Positions 52,887 to 61,593 of a stretch of 64,000 bases of DNA are shown here, in pieces. The stretch covers positions 124,001-188,000 of the forward strand of contig CADCJW010000003.1 of the NCBI GenBank assembly GCA_902801845.1, read 5' to 3'. The position numbers were made by a program, and so were the translations under genes. This DNA comes from an uncultured Eubacteriales bacterium (GTDB taxonomy: Bacteria; Bacillota; Clostridia; Christensenellales; CAG-138). The notes under the pieces were generated by a model. It worked only from the letters and a program-made list of their open reading frames with translations. It did not search any database and was not told the DNA's origin. The stretch's first letter is position 1, and every line of letters begins with the position of its first letter.

Positions 52887-53523
52887 GAAGCTGCCGGATC
52901 ATTTCCTTGGGGTCGCTGGCGGTGAACACGGCGTTGCCCGCCACCAAAACGGTGGCCCCCGCGGCCTTGCAGCGAGGCGCCGTCTGGGCGTTCACGCCGC
53001 CGTCCACCTCGATCTCGAAGGCGAGCCTCCGCTCCGCCTTGAGGGCGCTCAAAGCTTCGATCTTTTTCAGGACCTGGGGGATGAACTTCTGCCCTCCGAA
53101 GCCGGGGTTCACGCTCATGAGCAGCACCAGATCGCAATCCTCCAACACCTCCTCACAGAGAGCGAGGGGCGAGGCCGGATTCAGCACCACGCCCGCCTGC
53201 ATCCCGGCGGCATGGATGGATTGGAGCACCCGATGGATATGCTTTTCCGCCTCCACATGGAAGGTGAGGATGTCCGCGCCGGCATCCCGGAAGGGATTCA
53301 CCCAGTCTCCCGGCCGCTCCACCATGAGGTGTACGTCCAAGGGCAGCTTCGTATAGGGCCGAAGGGCCTTGCACATGGCGGGGCCGAAGGTGATGTTGGG
53401 CACGAAATGGCCGTCCATCACGTCGAAGTGGACCCAGTCCGCGCCGCTTTCTTCCAACATCTTCACGGCCTCGCCCATGCGGGCGAAGTCGGCGGAAAGG
53501 ATGGAGGGGGCGATCTTAATCAT
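52879..53523 (-). CDS. rpe: Ribulose-phosphate 3-epimerase
   Basis: 214 residues. It interconverts ribulose 5-phosphate and xylulose 5-phosphate, supplying the split transketolase encoded at 16-18 kb. The TIM-barrel signatures are APSILSADF, VHFDVMDGHFVPNITFGP, DVHLMVERP, MSVNPGFGGQKFI and EVDGGVN, with the metal-binding His and Asp residues intact. The ATG at 53523 has AGGAGG upstream and overlaps the rsgA end by eight bases; an upstream in-frame start was rejected. Confidence 0.95.
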   Translation of the reverse strand: MIKIAPSILSADFARMGEAVKMLEESGADWVHFDVMDGHFVPNITFGPAMCKALRPYTKLPLDVHLMVERPGDWVNPFRDAGADILTFHVEAEKHIHRVLQSIHAAGMQAGVVLNPASPLALCEEVLEDCDLVLLMSVNPGFGGQKFIPQVLKKIEALSALKAERRLAFEIEVDGGVNAQTAPRCKAAGATVLVAGNAVFTASDPKEMIRQLRG

Positions 53524-54382
53524 ACTGGTGTTTCCTCCTAAAGGTAAAATCGTTGGCGATCTGGACATACCGCTCGTATCGGGCGGGGGAGAGGCGTCCG
53601 TCCGTCAGCAGCGCCTTCACGCCGCAGCCGGGTTCGCTTCGATGCATGCAGCCCGGGAAGCGGCAGGGGTCGGCCAGAGCAAACTCGGGATAGCAGCCCA
53701 AGAGCAGCTGCTCGTCAAAGCTGTCCGGCTCATACAGGGAGAATCCCGGCGTATCCAGCAGCGCCCCGCCGAAGCAGGGCCAAAGCTGGGCGTGGCGGGT
53801 GGTGTGACGGCCTCGGTCCGTCTTGCGGGTCAGCTCCCCCACGGGGAGATCCAGCTCCGGGAGCAGGGCGTTCATCAGGGAGGACTTCCCCACGGCGGAC
53901 TGGCCAGCGAAGCAGCAGATCTTGCCCCGGATAGCGTCCTGCAGGGCGTGGAGCCCTTCGCCCGTCCTGGCGGACACCACGACCCGGGGAAAGAGACCAT
54001 AGTCCCGTTCAAAGGCCTCCCGTATGGAAGGGTCGGCTTCGTCCGCCTTGTTGAGCACCAGGACCGGCTCGATGTGATTCAGCTTCGCCTGGACGATCAG
54101 CTTGTCACACAGCAGCCAATCCGGCTCCGGCAGATGGGCGGAGATGACGATGAGCAGCCGATCCACGTTGGCCACCGCCGGCCGGATCAACAGGTTGCGG
54201 CGGGGCAGTATGGCGTCGATCTGGGCGTATCCGGAGGCGTGGAGGGTAAGGGTGACCCGGTCGCCCACCACCGGCGTGATGCCCTCCTTGCGAAAGGCGC
54301 CTCGCGCCTTGGAGGTGATCACGCCCTGATCCGTGGACACGTAGTAGAAGCCGCCCACTCCCTTTATGATAGACCCTTCCAT
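53516..54382 (-). CDS. rsgA: Ribosome small-subunit maturation GTPase RsgA
   Basis: 288 residues. The GTPase motifs are in circularly permuted order: NKAD first, then the P-loop GQSAVGKSS, then DTPG. An OB-fold lies at the N-terminus and a zinc site at the C-terminus (DPCRFPGCMHRSEPGC). It promotes late 30S assembly. It sits seven bases after prkC, an arrangement shared by many Firmicutes. Confidence 0.95.
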   Translation of the reverse strand: MEGSIIKGVGGFYYVSTDQGVITSKARGAFRKEGITPVVGDRVTLTLHASGYAQIDAILPRRNLLIRPAVANVDRLLIVISAHLPEPDWLLCDKLIVQAKLNHIEPVLVLNKADEADPSIREAFERDYGLFPRVVVSARTGEGLHALQDAIRGKICCFAGQSAVGKSSLMNALLPELDLPVGELTRKTDRGRHTTRHAQLWPCFGGALLDTPGFSLYEPDSFDEQLLLGCYPEFALADPCRFPGCMHRSEPGCGVKALLTDGRLSPARYERYVQIANDFTFRRKHQYD

Positions 54383-54388
54383 GGCTTT

Positions 54389-55927
54389 TTACTCCGAAAA
54401 CTTCACGTCCTGGGTCCGCACTTCCTCCCCGTTCACCAACAGATACAGGGTACGGGTGGCCGGGTCGTTGCTGTATACCGTGGCGCTAATGGAGACCATG
54501 GTCTCCTTGGTGCGGACGGTCTCATAGACGATCACGGAGTAGTCGATGTTCTCCGTATTGCTGGTGCGGTACACGATCTGGACCAGGGAATCGTTTTCGG
54601 CGATATCCAGCATGAAGGACACGTCGGCCTTATACTTGCCGTGCTTTTCCAAAAGCAGGGTCAGACGCACCTGGTCCGTAGCATCGGCAGGGGCGGTGGC
54701 GGGGATGCTCTGCGCGATGATGGTGCCGGCACGGCTGTCCCCGGAGGCGTATTCCGGGGCGACAAAGATGTTGGAGATCCCGGCCACATGGAGGGTCCGC
54801 AGGGCGTCGTCCAGCCGGAACCCGACCACGGAGGGCATTCGGCTCCCGTCCGGCGTGGGAAGCTGGCTGGCTACGGTGACGCTGGCCACGGTGGGCGGCG
54901 CAGCCGTGGCAGGGTCAATCTCCTCCACGGGCTCTCCGCTGCCCGAGCACCAGTGATTCACAAAGCCCAGGTAGGCCAGGAAGATCACCAGGATAGGCGT
55001 GAATACGGAGATGGAGATCCAGGCGTATACGGACAATGACATGCGGCGGCCGGGCGTCTTTTGCTCCTTGGATTCCCTGTCCCGGGCAAAGGTGCCGTTG
55101 GGGTGGGAGAGGGAGCGTATCAGGTCCGAGCGCATAAGCTTGGCGCTGGCGTACCGCTGTTGAGGGTCCTTCTCGATGGCTCGCAGTACGATGTCGTTGA
55201 GCGCCGGCGGGATGGCGGGATTCAGCTCCTTGGGCGGGGTGGGGGTGGCCGACAGGTGCATCAGCGCCGTGGAGACGGTGGTGTCCCCGATGAAGGGAAC
55301 GGTGCCGGTGAGCATCTCATACAGGGAGATGCCGGCGGAATAGATATCGCTCTCCGCGGTCACGGGCAGGCCCTTGGCCTGCTCCGGGGAGATGTAATGG
55401 ACGGAGCCGATCACGTTCTTGCCGGAGAAGGTCATGGTGCTGGCAGTGACCTCCCGGGCGATGCCGAAGTCGGCCAGCTTCGCCTTGCCCCGGTTGGTGA
55501 CGATCACGTTTTGCGGCTTTACGTCCCGATGGATGATCCCATGGGCATGAGCATAGGAGAGGGCGTCCAGGATCTGGCTGCAGATGCCGATGGACTTCTG
55601 AACGGACAGGTGGCCGCTGGGGCTCTCCTGGATCAGCTGCTTCAGGGTCTTTCCTTCCACATATTCCAAAACGATATAGGGGACCCCGTTGTCGTCGCCC
55701 ACGCCGTAGGCCCGCACGATGTTCTCATGGGACAGCTCCAGACTGGCCCGGGCTTCCCGTTCGAACCGGCGCAGGAACTCCTGATCGTTCAGGAACTCCT
55801 CCCGCAGCATCTTGACGGCGACCACCTTCCGGGTGGACATGTTGATGGCGCGATAGACCCGGGCCATGCCGCCGCTGCCTACCTCGCGAATGACGCGATA
55901 CTTGTTGTCGATGATATCCGGCGTCAA
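54389..55927 (-). CDS. prkC: Membrane-spanning Ser/Thr protein kinase (PrkC type)
   Basis: 512 residues. The kinase domain has the Gly-rich loop GSGGMARVY, K39, H133-R-D135 and D153-F-G155, plus a Thr/Ser-rich activation loop. A membrane helix (about 299-322) is followed by only one PASTA repeat (about 362-427) and an unusual beta-rich C-terminal domain (430-512); most PrkC have three or more PASTA repeats. The start codon is TTG, overlapping the prpC stop as TTGA, with AAGGAGG nine bases upstream. It likely senses muropeptides and is opposed by the phosphatase encoded upstream. Confidence 0.93.
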   Translation of the reverse strand: MTPDIIDNKYRVIREVGSGGMARVYRAINMSTRKVVAVKMLREEFLNDQEFLRRFEREARASLELSHENIVRAYGVGDDNGVPYIVLEYVEGKTLKQLIQESPSGHLSVQKSIGICSQILDALSYAHAHGIIHRDVKPQNVIVTNRGKAKLADFGIAREVTASTMTFSGKNVIGSVHYISPEQAKGLPVTAESDIYSAGISLYEMLTGTVPFIGDTTVSTALMHLSATPTPPKELNPAIPPALNDIVLRAIEKDPQQRYASAKLMRSDLIRSLSHPNGTFARDRESKEQKTPGRRMSLSVYAWISISVFTPILVIFLAYLGFVNHWCSGSGEPVEEIDPATAAPPTVASVTVASQLPTPDGSRMPSVVGFRLDDALRTLHVAGISNIFVAPEYASGDSRAGTIIAQSIPATAPADATDQVRLTLLLEKHGKYKADVSFMLDIAENDSLVQIVYRTSNTENIDYSVIVYETVRTKETMVSISATVYSNDPATRTLYLLVNGEEVRTQDVKFSE

Positions 55928-56652
55928 AGCTCAACACCTCCTTCGTTCCGCACGATGACCAGGGAGATGTTGTCTTGGCTGCCCCTATCGTAGGCCTGCT
56001 CCACCAGGGTATGGCAGAGCTCGTCCAAGTCCTGCTTTTTTTGCACCTCAGACAGGATGTCCGCCTCGGAAAGCACGTCGCACAGGCCGTCCGAGCAGAG
56101 CAGGACCGTGTCCTTGGGATTCCAGCGGGTGTAGAAGACGTCAGGCTCGAAGGAGGACTCAGAGCCGATGCAGCGGGTGATCACGTTCTTCCGGGGATGG
56201 GTCTTCGCCTCCTCGGCGGAGAGGAAGCCCCGGCGCACCAGCTCCTGCACATAGGAGTGGTCGAAGGTGACCTGCCGGATCTCGTCGCCGGAGACGTGAT
56301 ACAGCCGGGAATCGCCGATATTGGCGGTGATGAAATGGTCGTGATAGAAGATGGCGGCCACCAGCGTGGCGCCCATGCCCCTAAGATAGCTGTCGCCTTC
56401 CGAGGCGGTGAGGACCTGGGCGTTGGCGTTGAAGAAGGCGTCCACCAGCACGTTTTGCGGCGCGTCACAAAGCTCCCGGGTCCAGGTGTCCAGCGCTTCG
56501 ATGGAGATACGGCTGGCTACCTCTCCGGCGGCGTGACCGCCCATGCCGTCGGAGACGGCGGCGATCAACGGATAGTGGGGATCGAATCGGGTGAACACCA
56601 CGTCCTCATTGTTGGCGCGGCGCCCCTGTATGGAAAGGCTACTGTATCTCAT
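55924..56652 (-). CDS. prpC: PP2C-type Ser/Thr phosphatase
   Basis: 242 residues. Metal-binding motifs are RRANNEDV, AVSDGMGGHAAGE, ANIGDSRLY and LCSDGLCD, then QDNISLVIV. It removes phosphates from targets of PrkC and from the kinase itself. The gene is coupled to prkC through TTGA and overlaps rlmN by 14 bases, so both signalling proteins come from the same message as the translation-maturation enzymes. Confidence 0.95.
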   Translation of the reverse strand: MRYSSLSIQGRRANNEDVVFTRFDPHYPLIAAVSDGMGGHAAGEVASRISIEALDTWTRELCDAPQNVLVDAFFNANAQVLTASEGDSYLRGMGATLVAAIFYHDHFITANIGDSRLYHVSGDEIRQVTFDHSYVQELVRRGFLSAEEAKTHPRKNVITRCIGSESSFEPDVFYTRWNPKDTVLLCSDGLCDVLSEADILSEVQKKQDLDELCHTLVEQAYDRGSQDNISLVIVRNEGGVEL

Positions 56653-57679
56653 GGATCACCCTCCTTCTCAACTGTCCGCAGGCGCCGTCGATATCAGCGC
56701 CCATCTCCCGCCGCACGGTGGCGGAGGTATGCTCCTCGGCGAGCCACCCGGCGAATTGTTCCGCATGGGCTCGGCTCACGCCCAGCAAGGATCGCTCCTT
56801 CACGCTGTTCAGCGGGATCAGGTTCACATGACAGACCATGCCGCGGAGGAGCTTTGCAAGGGCCGACGCATCCTGCCGAGAATCGTTCACACCCTCCACC
56901 AAAGCATATTCGAACACCACGCGACGCCCCGTTTTTTCGGCATAGACCCTGGCCGCCTGGATAAGATCGGCGATGGGGTACACGTTGGCGATGGGCATCA
57001 TGGTCTTGCGCACCTGGTCGGAATGGGCGTGGAGGGATACGGACAAGGTCACGTGGGGCGCGTCCTCGATCAGACGGTAGATCTTCGGCACCAGACCGCA
57101 GGTGGACAGGGAGATGTTCCGGGGGCTGATGTTCAGCTCCTCCGGGCTGGTCACCCGTTTCAAAAAGGTGACCACGTTCTCATAGTTGTCCAAGGGCTCG
57201 CCGCTGCCCATGAGCACGATGTTGGTCACGGACCGGCTCCAACCCTCCCGGGGCGGCTCATCCTGCTCCATGAGCTTGAGAAAGCTCAGCATCTCCCCGG
57301 GACGCAGGTCCCGTACGCAGCCCTCCAGGGTGGAGGCGCAGAACTTGCAGCCCATGCGGCAGCCCACCTGGGTGGAGATACAGGCCGTGTTCCCGTAGCT
57401 ATAGTGCATGAGGACCCCTTCCACCAGGTTGCCGTCCTCCAGCAGGAACAGATATTTGATGGTCCCATCCTTGGGGGAGACGAGCTTTCGCTCGATGACG
57501 CTGCCGCCGTAGGGCAGGGCGGAGAGCTTTTCTCGCAGAGCTTTGGGCAGATTGGTCATCTCCTCCGGCCGGGCGCCCTTGTTGAGCCACGCCATCACCT
57601 GATCGGTGCGAAAGCGCGGCTGGCCCCATTCCGTCATGAGGGCAGAAATGCCGGTTTTGTCCAGGTCCGTCAAATACAT
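56639..57679 (-). CDS. rlmN: 23S rRNA (A2503-C2) / tRNA (A37) methyltransferase
   Basis: 346 residues. A radical-SAM enzyme: cluster-binding C107, C111 and C114 in GCRMGCKFCAST, the GSGEPLDNYENV motif, and the C-terminal DIDGACGQLR holding the Cys that takes part in methyl transfer. It methylates C2 of A2503 in 23S rRNA and A37 in some tRNAs. It overlaps the rsmB end by ten bases. Confidence 0.95.
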   Translation of the reverse strand: MYLTDLDKTGISALMTEWGQPRFRTDQVMAWLNKGARPEEMTNLPKALREKLSALPYGGSVIERKLVSPKDGTIKYLFLLEDGNLVEGVLMHYSYGNTACISTQVGCRMGCKFCASTLEGCVRDLRPGEMLSFLKLMEQDEPPREGWSRSVTNIVLMGSGEPLDNYENVVTFLKRVTSPEELNISPRNISLSTCGLVPKIYRLIEDAPHVTLSVSLHAHSDQVRKTMMPIANVYPIADLIQAARVYAEKTGRRVVFEYALVEGVNDSRQDASALAKLLRGMVCHVNLIPLNSVKERSLLGVSRAHAEQFAGWLAEEHTSATVRREMGADIDGACGQLRRRVIHEIQ

Positions 57680-58911
57680 TTCGTCATCCTTGCCATGTAG
57701 AATCCGCCGGTACCGTCCCGCTGGGGCAACAGCTGCCGTTGGTCCTCCAAAGTAAACTCAGGGTGCGCCTTCAAAAAACGTTCCAACTGCCCCTCGTTTT
57801 CCTTGAGGGAGATGGTGCAGGTGCTGTAGCACAGGATCCCGCCTGGTTTGACCAGCCGGGAACAGCTTTCGAGCAAGGCGGCTTGGACGCTGCACAGGGC
57901 GGCTACGTCCTGCTCCTCTCGGTGCAGCATCACGTCCGGCTTCTCCCGAAGCAGGCCCAAACCGGAGCAGGGCACGTCCAACAGCACCCCGTCGAAGCTG
58001 GGGGCGGCGTTCTCGGGGATCCGGGAGGCGTCCTTCTCCTCACACTTCGCCTGGACGTGGAGACGAGCGAAGGTCCGCTCCATCAGCTCCACCCGATGGG
58101 GATGGAGCTCATAGCAGGTGAGGTCGATATCTCCCGCCGTCAGGGACCACAGATAGGCGGCCTTTCCGCCGGGGGCGGCGCAGGCGTCCAGCACCTTCTT
58201 GCCCCGCATATCCCCCATAAACCGGCAGATGGCCATGGCCCCTTCGCCTTGGACGGCGATCTTCCCCTCTCGAAAGAGGGACAGGGAGGATAAGGGGATG
58301 CTTCTCTCCAGACAAAAACAGTTGTCGTCCACCCGTCCCCGGGTGAAGGGGACCTGCAGCGACCCTGCCAGCTCCTCGTTGGTAAAGGGCCACTGGGCCC
58401 GGATCTCCATGGCCGGGAGCTCCTGGGACAAAAGCTGCACGGTCTCCGCCTCTCCGAACCGATCCAGCCATTCTCGCAGGATCCAGTCGGGGCAGCCAAA
58501 CTGTATGGACAGCCGTTCCACCGGGTCCGAGGGCAGGGGAGGGAGACTGTCCTTCTCCCGCAGCACCCGGCGCAGGACTCCGTTCACCAGCCCCGCCAAA
58601 GCGCCCTTGCCGCATTCCCGGGTCAGCTCCACGGCCCCGTTTACGGCGGCATGATCCGGCGTGTCCATGAAGAACAGCTCCGTCATGCCGAGGCGCAGGA
58701 TGTTGCGGACCACCTTCTTCTGGGGCTTCACGTAAAAGGAGAGCATGTAGTCCGTCCACCGCAAATGCTCAAGAGCGGTGTACACCAGGGAGCTTATATA
58801 GGCAAGCTCCGATGGTTCCCGCCGCACCTCCTTCAACCGCAGGTTGGCGTAGGCGCCGTCCTCCACCACGTCCATGAAGACCTGCAGGGCGTCTCGACGG
58901 GGGCTGCTCAT
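57670..58911 (-). CDS. rsmB: 16S rRNA (C967-C5) methyltransferase
   Basis: 413 residues. An N-terminal NusB-like RNA-binding domain (RDALQVFMDVVEDGAYAN, MTELFFMDTPDHAAVNGAVELTRECGKG-like segment) is followed by the SAM-dependent domain with DACAAPGGKAAYL, LDVPCSGLG and the catalytic Cys in CYSTCTI. The ATG at 58911 overlaps the fmt stop as ATGA; the longer open frame upstream is a shadow of fmt. Confidence 0.94.
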   Translation of the reverse strand: MSSPRRDALQVFMDVVEDGAYANLRLKEVRREPSELAYISSLVYTALEHLRWTDYMLSFYVKPQKKVVRNILRLGMTELFFMDTPDHAAVNGAVELTRECGKGALAGLVNGVLRRVLREKDSLPPLPSDPVERLSIQFGCPDWILREWLDRFGEAETVQLLSQELPAMEIRAQWPFTNEELAGSLQVPFTRGRVDDNCFCLERSIPLSSLSLFREGKIAVQGEGAMAICRFMGDMRGKKVLDACAAPGGKAAYLWSLTAGDIDLTCYELHPHRVELMERTFARLHVQAKCEEKDASRIPENAAPSFDGVLLDVPCSGLGLLREKPDVMLHREEQDVAALCSVQAALLESCSRLVKPGGILCYSTCTISLKENEGQLERFLKAHPEFTLEDQRQLLPQRDGTGGFYMARMTKCI

Positions 58912-59837
58912 GAAAGCACGCTCCCCGCAACATTTTTGCCCCGCAAAAAGGCTTTCCCGTCCAGCTTCTTGCCGCCGGGTGCCTGCAATTCCAGAATCTC
59001 TAAAGCGCCGTCCTTGCAGCGGAGGAACAGGCCCTTCTTCCCGTCCCCGAACAGACCGCCCACGGGCAGCCCCTCCGGCGGCTCCGCGGCGGAGAGGACC
59101 GTGCGCCACAGCTTCAACTTTTCCTCGCCCAGCAGGGCGTAGGCCCCAGGCCAGGGATTCGTGCCCCGGATAAGGTCATGGATCACCTGTCGCGGGGCAA
59201 AAAGGTCGATCCTGCCGCTGTCCCGGGTGAGCATCCGACAATAGGTGGCCTTCTCTTCGTCCTGAGGCACGGGGAAGAGTTCCCCTCGTTCCAGGGCGTC
59301 CAAGGTCCGCATAAACAGCTCTGCTCCCAACTCGGCCAGCCGAACGGACAGCTCCCCGTAGGTCTCGTTCGCCCCCAAGGGCGTTTCGGCCTTCATCAGC
59401 ACGTCTCCGGCATCCATTCGCTTCACCAATTTCATGGTGGACACACCGGCCACCGGCTGCCCGTCGATGACCGTTTGCTGCATGGGCGAGGCGCCCCGGT
59501 AGAGGGGCAGGAGGGACCCGTGGACGTTGATGGCCCCCAGAGGCGGGATGGACAGGTTCTCCTCACTGAACAGCTGCCCAAAGGCCACCACAGCGTAGAG
59601 ATCCGGATGAAAGGCACGGATGGCGGCGCAGCCCTCCGGGCTTCGGATCCTTTCAAACTGATGGACCGGCAGCCCCAGCTCCAGCGCCGCGGCCTTGACC
59701 GGCGGCGGCGTCAGGATGGCTTTTCGGCCGACGGGCCGATCCGGCTGGGTGAACACAGCCAAGGTGTGATCGGACTTGGCCAGGGCTCGCAGGGTGGGCA
59801 CGGCAAAATCCGGAGTGCCGAAGAAAGCGATGCGCAT
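58908..59837 (-). CDS. fmt: Methionyl-tRNA formyltransferase
   Basis: 309 residues. It formylates initiator Met-tRNA using 10-formyl-tetrahydrofolate. Catalytic residues are N104 and H106 in INVHGSLLPLYRG and D142 in KRMDAGDV. The N-terminal FFGTPDFAVPTL is typical, and an OB-fold-like tRNA-binding domain follows. It lies four bases after def, forming the usual def-fmt pair. Confidence 0.95.
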   Translation of the reverse strand: MRIAFFGTPDFAVPTLRALAKSDHTLAVFTQPDRPVGRKAILTPPPVKAAALELGLPVHQFERIRSPEGCAAIRAFHPDLYAVVAFGQLFSEENLSIPPLGAINVHGSLLPLYRGASPMQQTVIDGQPVAGVSTMKLVKRMDAGDVLMKAETPLGANETYGELSVRLAELGAELFMRTLDALERGELFPVPQDEEKATYCRMLTRDSGRIDLFAPRQVIHDLIRGTNPWPGAYALLGEEKLKLWRTVLSAAEPPEGLPVGGLFGDGKKGLFLRCKDGALEILELQAPGGKKLDGKAFLRGKNVAGSVLS

Positions 59838-59841
59838 GAAA

Positions 59842-60327
59842 CTATTCTTCCTCCCCCTTGAAGTCGGCGGGCGGTTCCTTCACCAGGGGCAGATATACCT
59901 TTCCATCCAGATGGTCGCACTCATGGAAGACCGCCCGGGCAAAAAGCCCCTCGCCTTCGTATTCGAACAGGTCCCCGTTCCGGTCGTAGGCTTCCACCTT
60001 CACATAGTTGGGCCGCTCCACATACCCGCTTTGACCGGGGAAGGAGAGGCAGCCCTCCATGCCGCCCTGGACTCCGGAGGATTCCAAAATATGAGGGTTC
60101 ACCATCTCCACAGGGGCGTTCTCGCCCTCAGGACCGCCCACGTCGATGACCACCACCCGGCGGAGCACCCCCACTTGAGGGGCGGCCAGCCCAACGCCGT
60201 CCGCCTCGTACATGGTATCGAACATATCGTCGATGAGCTGGGAGAGCCTACCGTCGAAATTGGTCACCTCCCGGCACTTCTTATACAGACAAGGGTCCTT
60301 GTCCTTGCGGATGGTTCTGATCGCCAT
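59842..60327 (-). CDS. def: Peptide deformylase
   Basis: 161 residues. It removes the formyl group from new proteins. The metal ligands are C93 in EGCLSFPG and H135 and H139 in HECDH; GVGLAAPQVG completes the three motifs. The Cys inside HECDH, in place of the usual Ile or Leu, is a mild oddity. GGAGGAG precedes the ATG and a strong promoter lies just upstream. It is the first gene of a nine-gene operon running to yihY. Confidence 0.95.
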   Translation of the reverse strand: MAIRTIRKDKDPCLYKKCREVTNFDGRLSQLIDDMFDTMYEADGVGLAAPQVGVLRRVVVIDVGGPEGENAPVEMVNPHILESSGVQGGMEGCLSFPGQSGYVERPNYVKVEAYDRNGDLFEYEGEGLFARAVFHECDHLDGKVYLPLVKEPPADFKGEEE

Positions 60328-60355
60328 GGCATACTCCTCCTATATACATCATGCT

Positions 60356-60384
60356 ATTATACCCTGTCGCCATCCTTTTGTAAA
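60356..60384 (-). promoter_or_regulatory. Promoter of the def-fmt-rsmB-rlmN-prpC-prkC-rsgA-rpe-yihY operon
   Basis: On the minus strand TTTACA (60384-60379), 17-base spacer, TATAAT (60361-60356), about 30 bases before the def start codon. Confidence 0.8.
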
Positions 60385-60404
60385 GAAAGCCAGTCGTTTT
60401 TGTC

Positions 60405-60425
60405 CGGTTGAGTAACGCTCAACCG
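60405..60425. promoter_or_regulatory. Inverted repeat between def and the HTH regulator gene
   Basis: CGGTTGAG (60405-60412) and CTCAACCG (60418-60425) flank TAACG. It lies between two divergent promoters and could be an operator for the HTH-LiaF-like regulator. A GGTTGATAC nonamer just beyond (60428-60436) also occurs in the phased array at 18.5 kb. Confidence 0.45.
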
Positions 60426-60485
60426 TCGGTTGATACAAATTTTTACAAAATATCCGTTCGGATGATGGCCCAACCGGCCTGTATA

Positions 60486-60494
60486 TGGTATGAT
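60486..60494 (+). promoter_or_regulatory. Extended -10 promoter of the HTH-LiaF-like regulator gene
   Basis: TGGTATGAT (60486-60494), with a TGN extension and no good -35 box. It is followed by GGGCCC, the same discriminator as at the xth promoter. Confidence 0.5.
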
Positions 60495-60522
60495 GGGCCC
60501 ATCAAAAACACGGGAGGTCACT

Positions 60523-61527
60523 ATGGAATATAAGGAGACCATGGGCAAGCGGATCAGCGATCTGCGCAAAGGCAAGGGAATGACCCAGGAGCAGCTGGCC
60601 CAGCTGCTGGGCGTCACGCCGCAGGCGGTGAGCAAGTGGGAGAACGATCTCTCCTGCCCCGATATATCCATCCTTCCCCAGCTGGCTGAAGCTCTGGGCG
60701 TCACCACGGACGAGCTGCTGGGCCGTACGCCCCTCAGGATTTCGGAGGGATCAGACAAATGCAACGGAAAGGGCCGCGCCCACGTGTCCGTCCGGCTGCG
60801 TCTCAATCAGGCGGAAAAGATCATCTTCGCCCTGCTGCTGATGGGCATCGGCCTCATCTTCCTCTTAAATGCGTTCCACGTGATCGAGCTGGGGGAGGGG
60901 GTCACCTTCGGGAGCGTGCTTTGGCCCTTCCTGGTGGCCTGCATGGGCGTCATGGCCTGCCGCTCGGAGCTGAACCCGATCAGCATCGGCCTGTTCCTTT
61001 TCGGCGTGTATATGCTCCTCTTCAACCTGGGCATCATCCCCGCCCGGTACAAGCTCACCTGGGCCATGGCCTGGCCGGTAGCGCTCATCCTGATCGGCGT
61101 CACGATCCTACTGCACTTTTTGCTTCCCAAACGGAAGAAGGAGGGGGGCATCTTCGAAGTGGAGAAGAGCGACCCGGTCTTCGATTGCACGGACGAGAGC
61201 GGTTTCATCCGCATCGACTCGGCCTTCACCAGCCAGACCAAGTGCGTGGAGACCGGCGCACCCTTCACCGGCGCCAAGATAGATTCCTCCTTCGGCAGCC
61301 TGGTCCTGGATCTTTCCCAGGCGGAGATCCAGAACGGTGCCCTGATCGACGCGGACGTTTCCTTCGGCTCCCTTACCGTTCGGCTGCCCGCTTTCGTAGG
61401 CGCCAACGCCGCATGCAAGACCGCCTTCGGCGGGTATGACTGCCCGCCGGGGAACCCTGACGCCGAGATCAAGGTCAGCCTGAACGGGGACGTTTCCTTT
61501 GGCAAGATCGAAGTCGAGTACGTGTAA
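60523..61527 (+). CDS. Membrane-bound HTH transcription regulator with LiaF-like C-terminal domain
   Basis: 334 residues. An XRE-type helix-turn-helix (about 3-60: GKRISDLRKGKGMTQEQLAQLLGV, QAVSKWEND) is followed by about four membrane helices (about 95-215) and a C-terminal beta-helix-like domain (about 235-334) with repeated SFGS / VSFGSLTV / FGGYDCPP / VSFGKIEV units, as in LiaF and related envelope-stress proteins. One polypeptide thus joins DNA binding with an envelope-sensing domain. GGGAGG precedes the ATG at 60523. It is divergent from the def operon and ends at a two-way terminator. Confidence 0.85.
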   Translation: MEYKETMGKRISDLRKGKGMTQEQLAQLLGVTPQAVSKWENDLSCPDISILPQLAEALGVTTDELLGRTPLRISEGSDKCNGKGRAHVSVRLRLNQAEKIIFALLLMGIGLIFLLNAFHVIELGEGVTFGSVLWPFLVACMGVMACRSELNPISIGLFLFGVYMLLFNLGIIPARYKLTWAMAWPVALILIGVTILLHFLLPKRKKEGGIFEVEKSDPVFDCTDESGFIRIDSAFTSQTKCVETGAPFTGAKIDSSFGSLVLDLSQAEIQNGALIDADVSFGSLTVRLPAFVGANAACKTAFGGYDCPPGNPDAEIKVSLNGDVSFGKIEVEYV

Positions 61528-61552
61528 GCTGTCTTAAAGGCGCATATACGAC

Positions 61553-61583
61553 AAAAAAGCTTCCCATTGGGGAAGCTTTTATT
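61553..61583. terminator. Bidirectional terminator between the HTH regulator and the GT-C-like gene
   Basis: AAAAGCTTCCC (61555-61565) pairs with GGGAAGCTTTT (61570-61580), 4-base loop, with A- and T-tracts on the two sides. Confidence 0.88.
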
Positions 61584-61593
61584 TACGTGCTTT

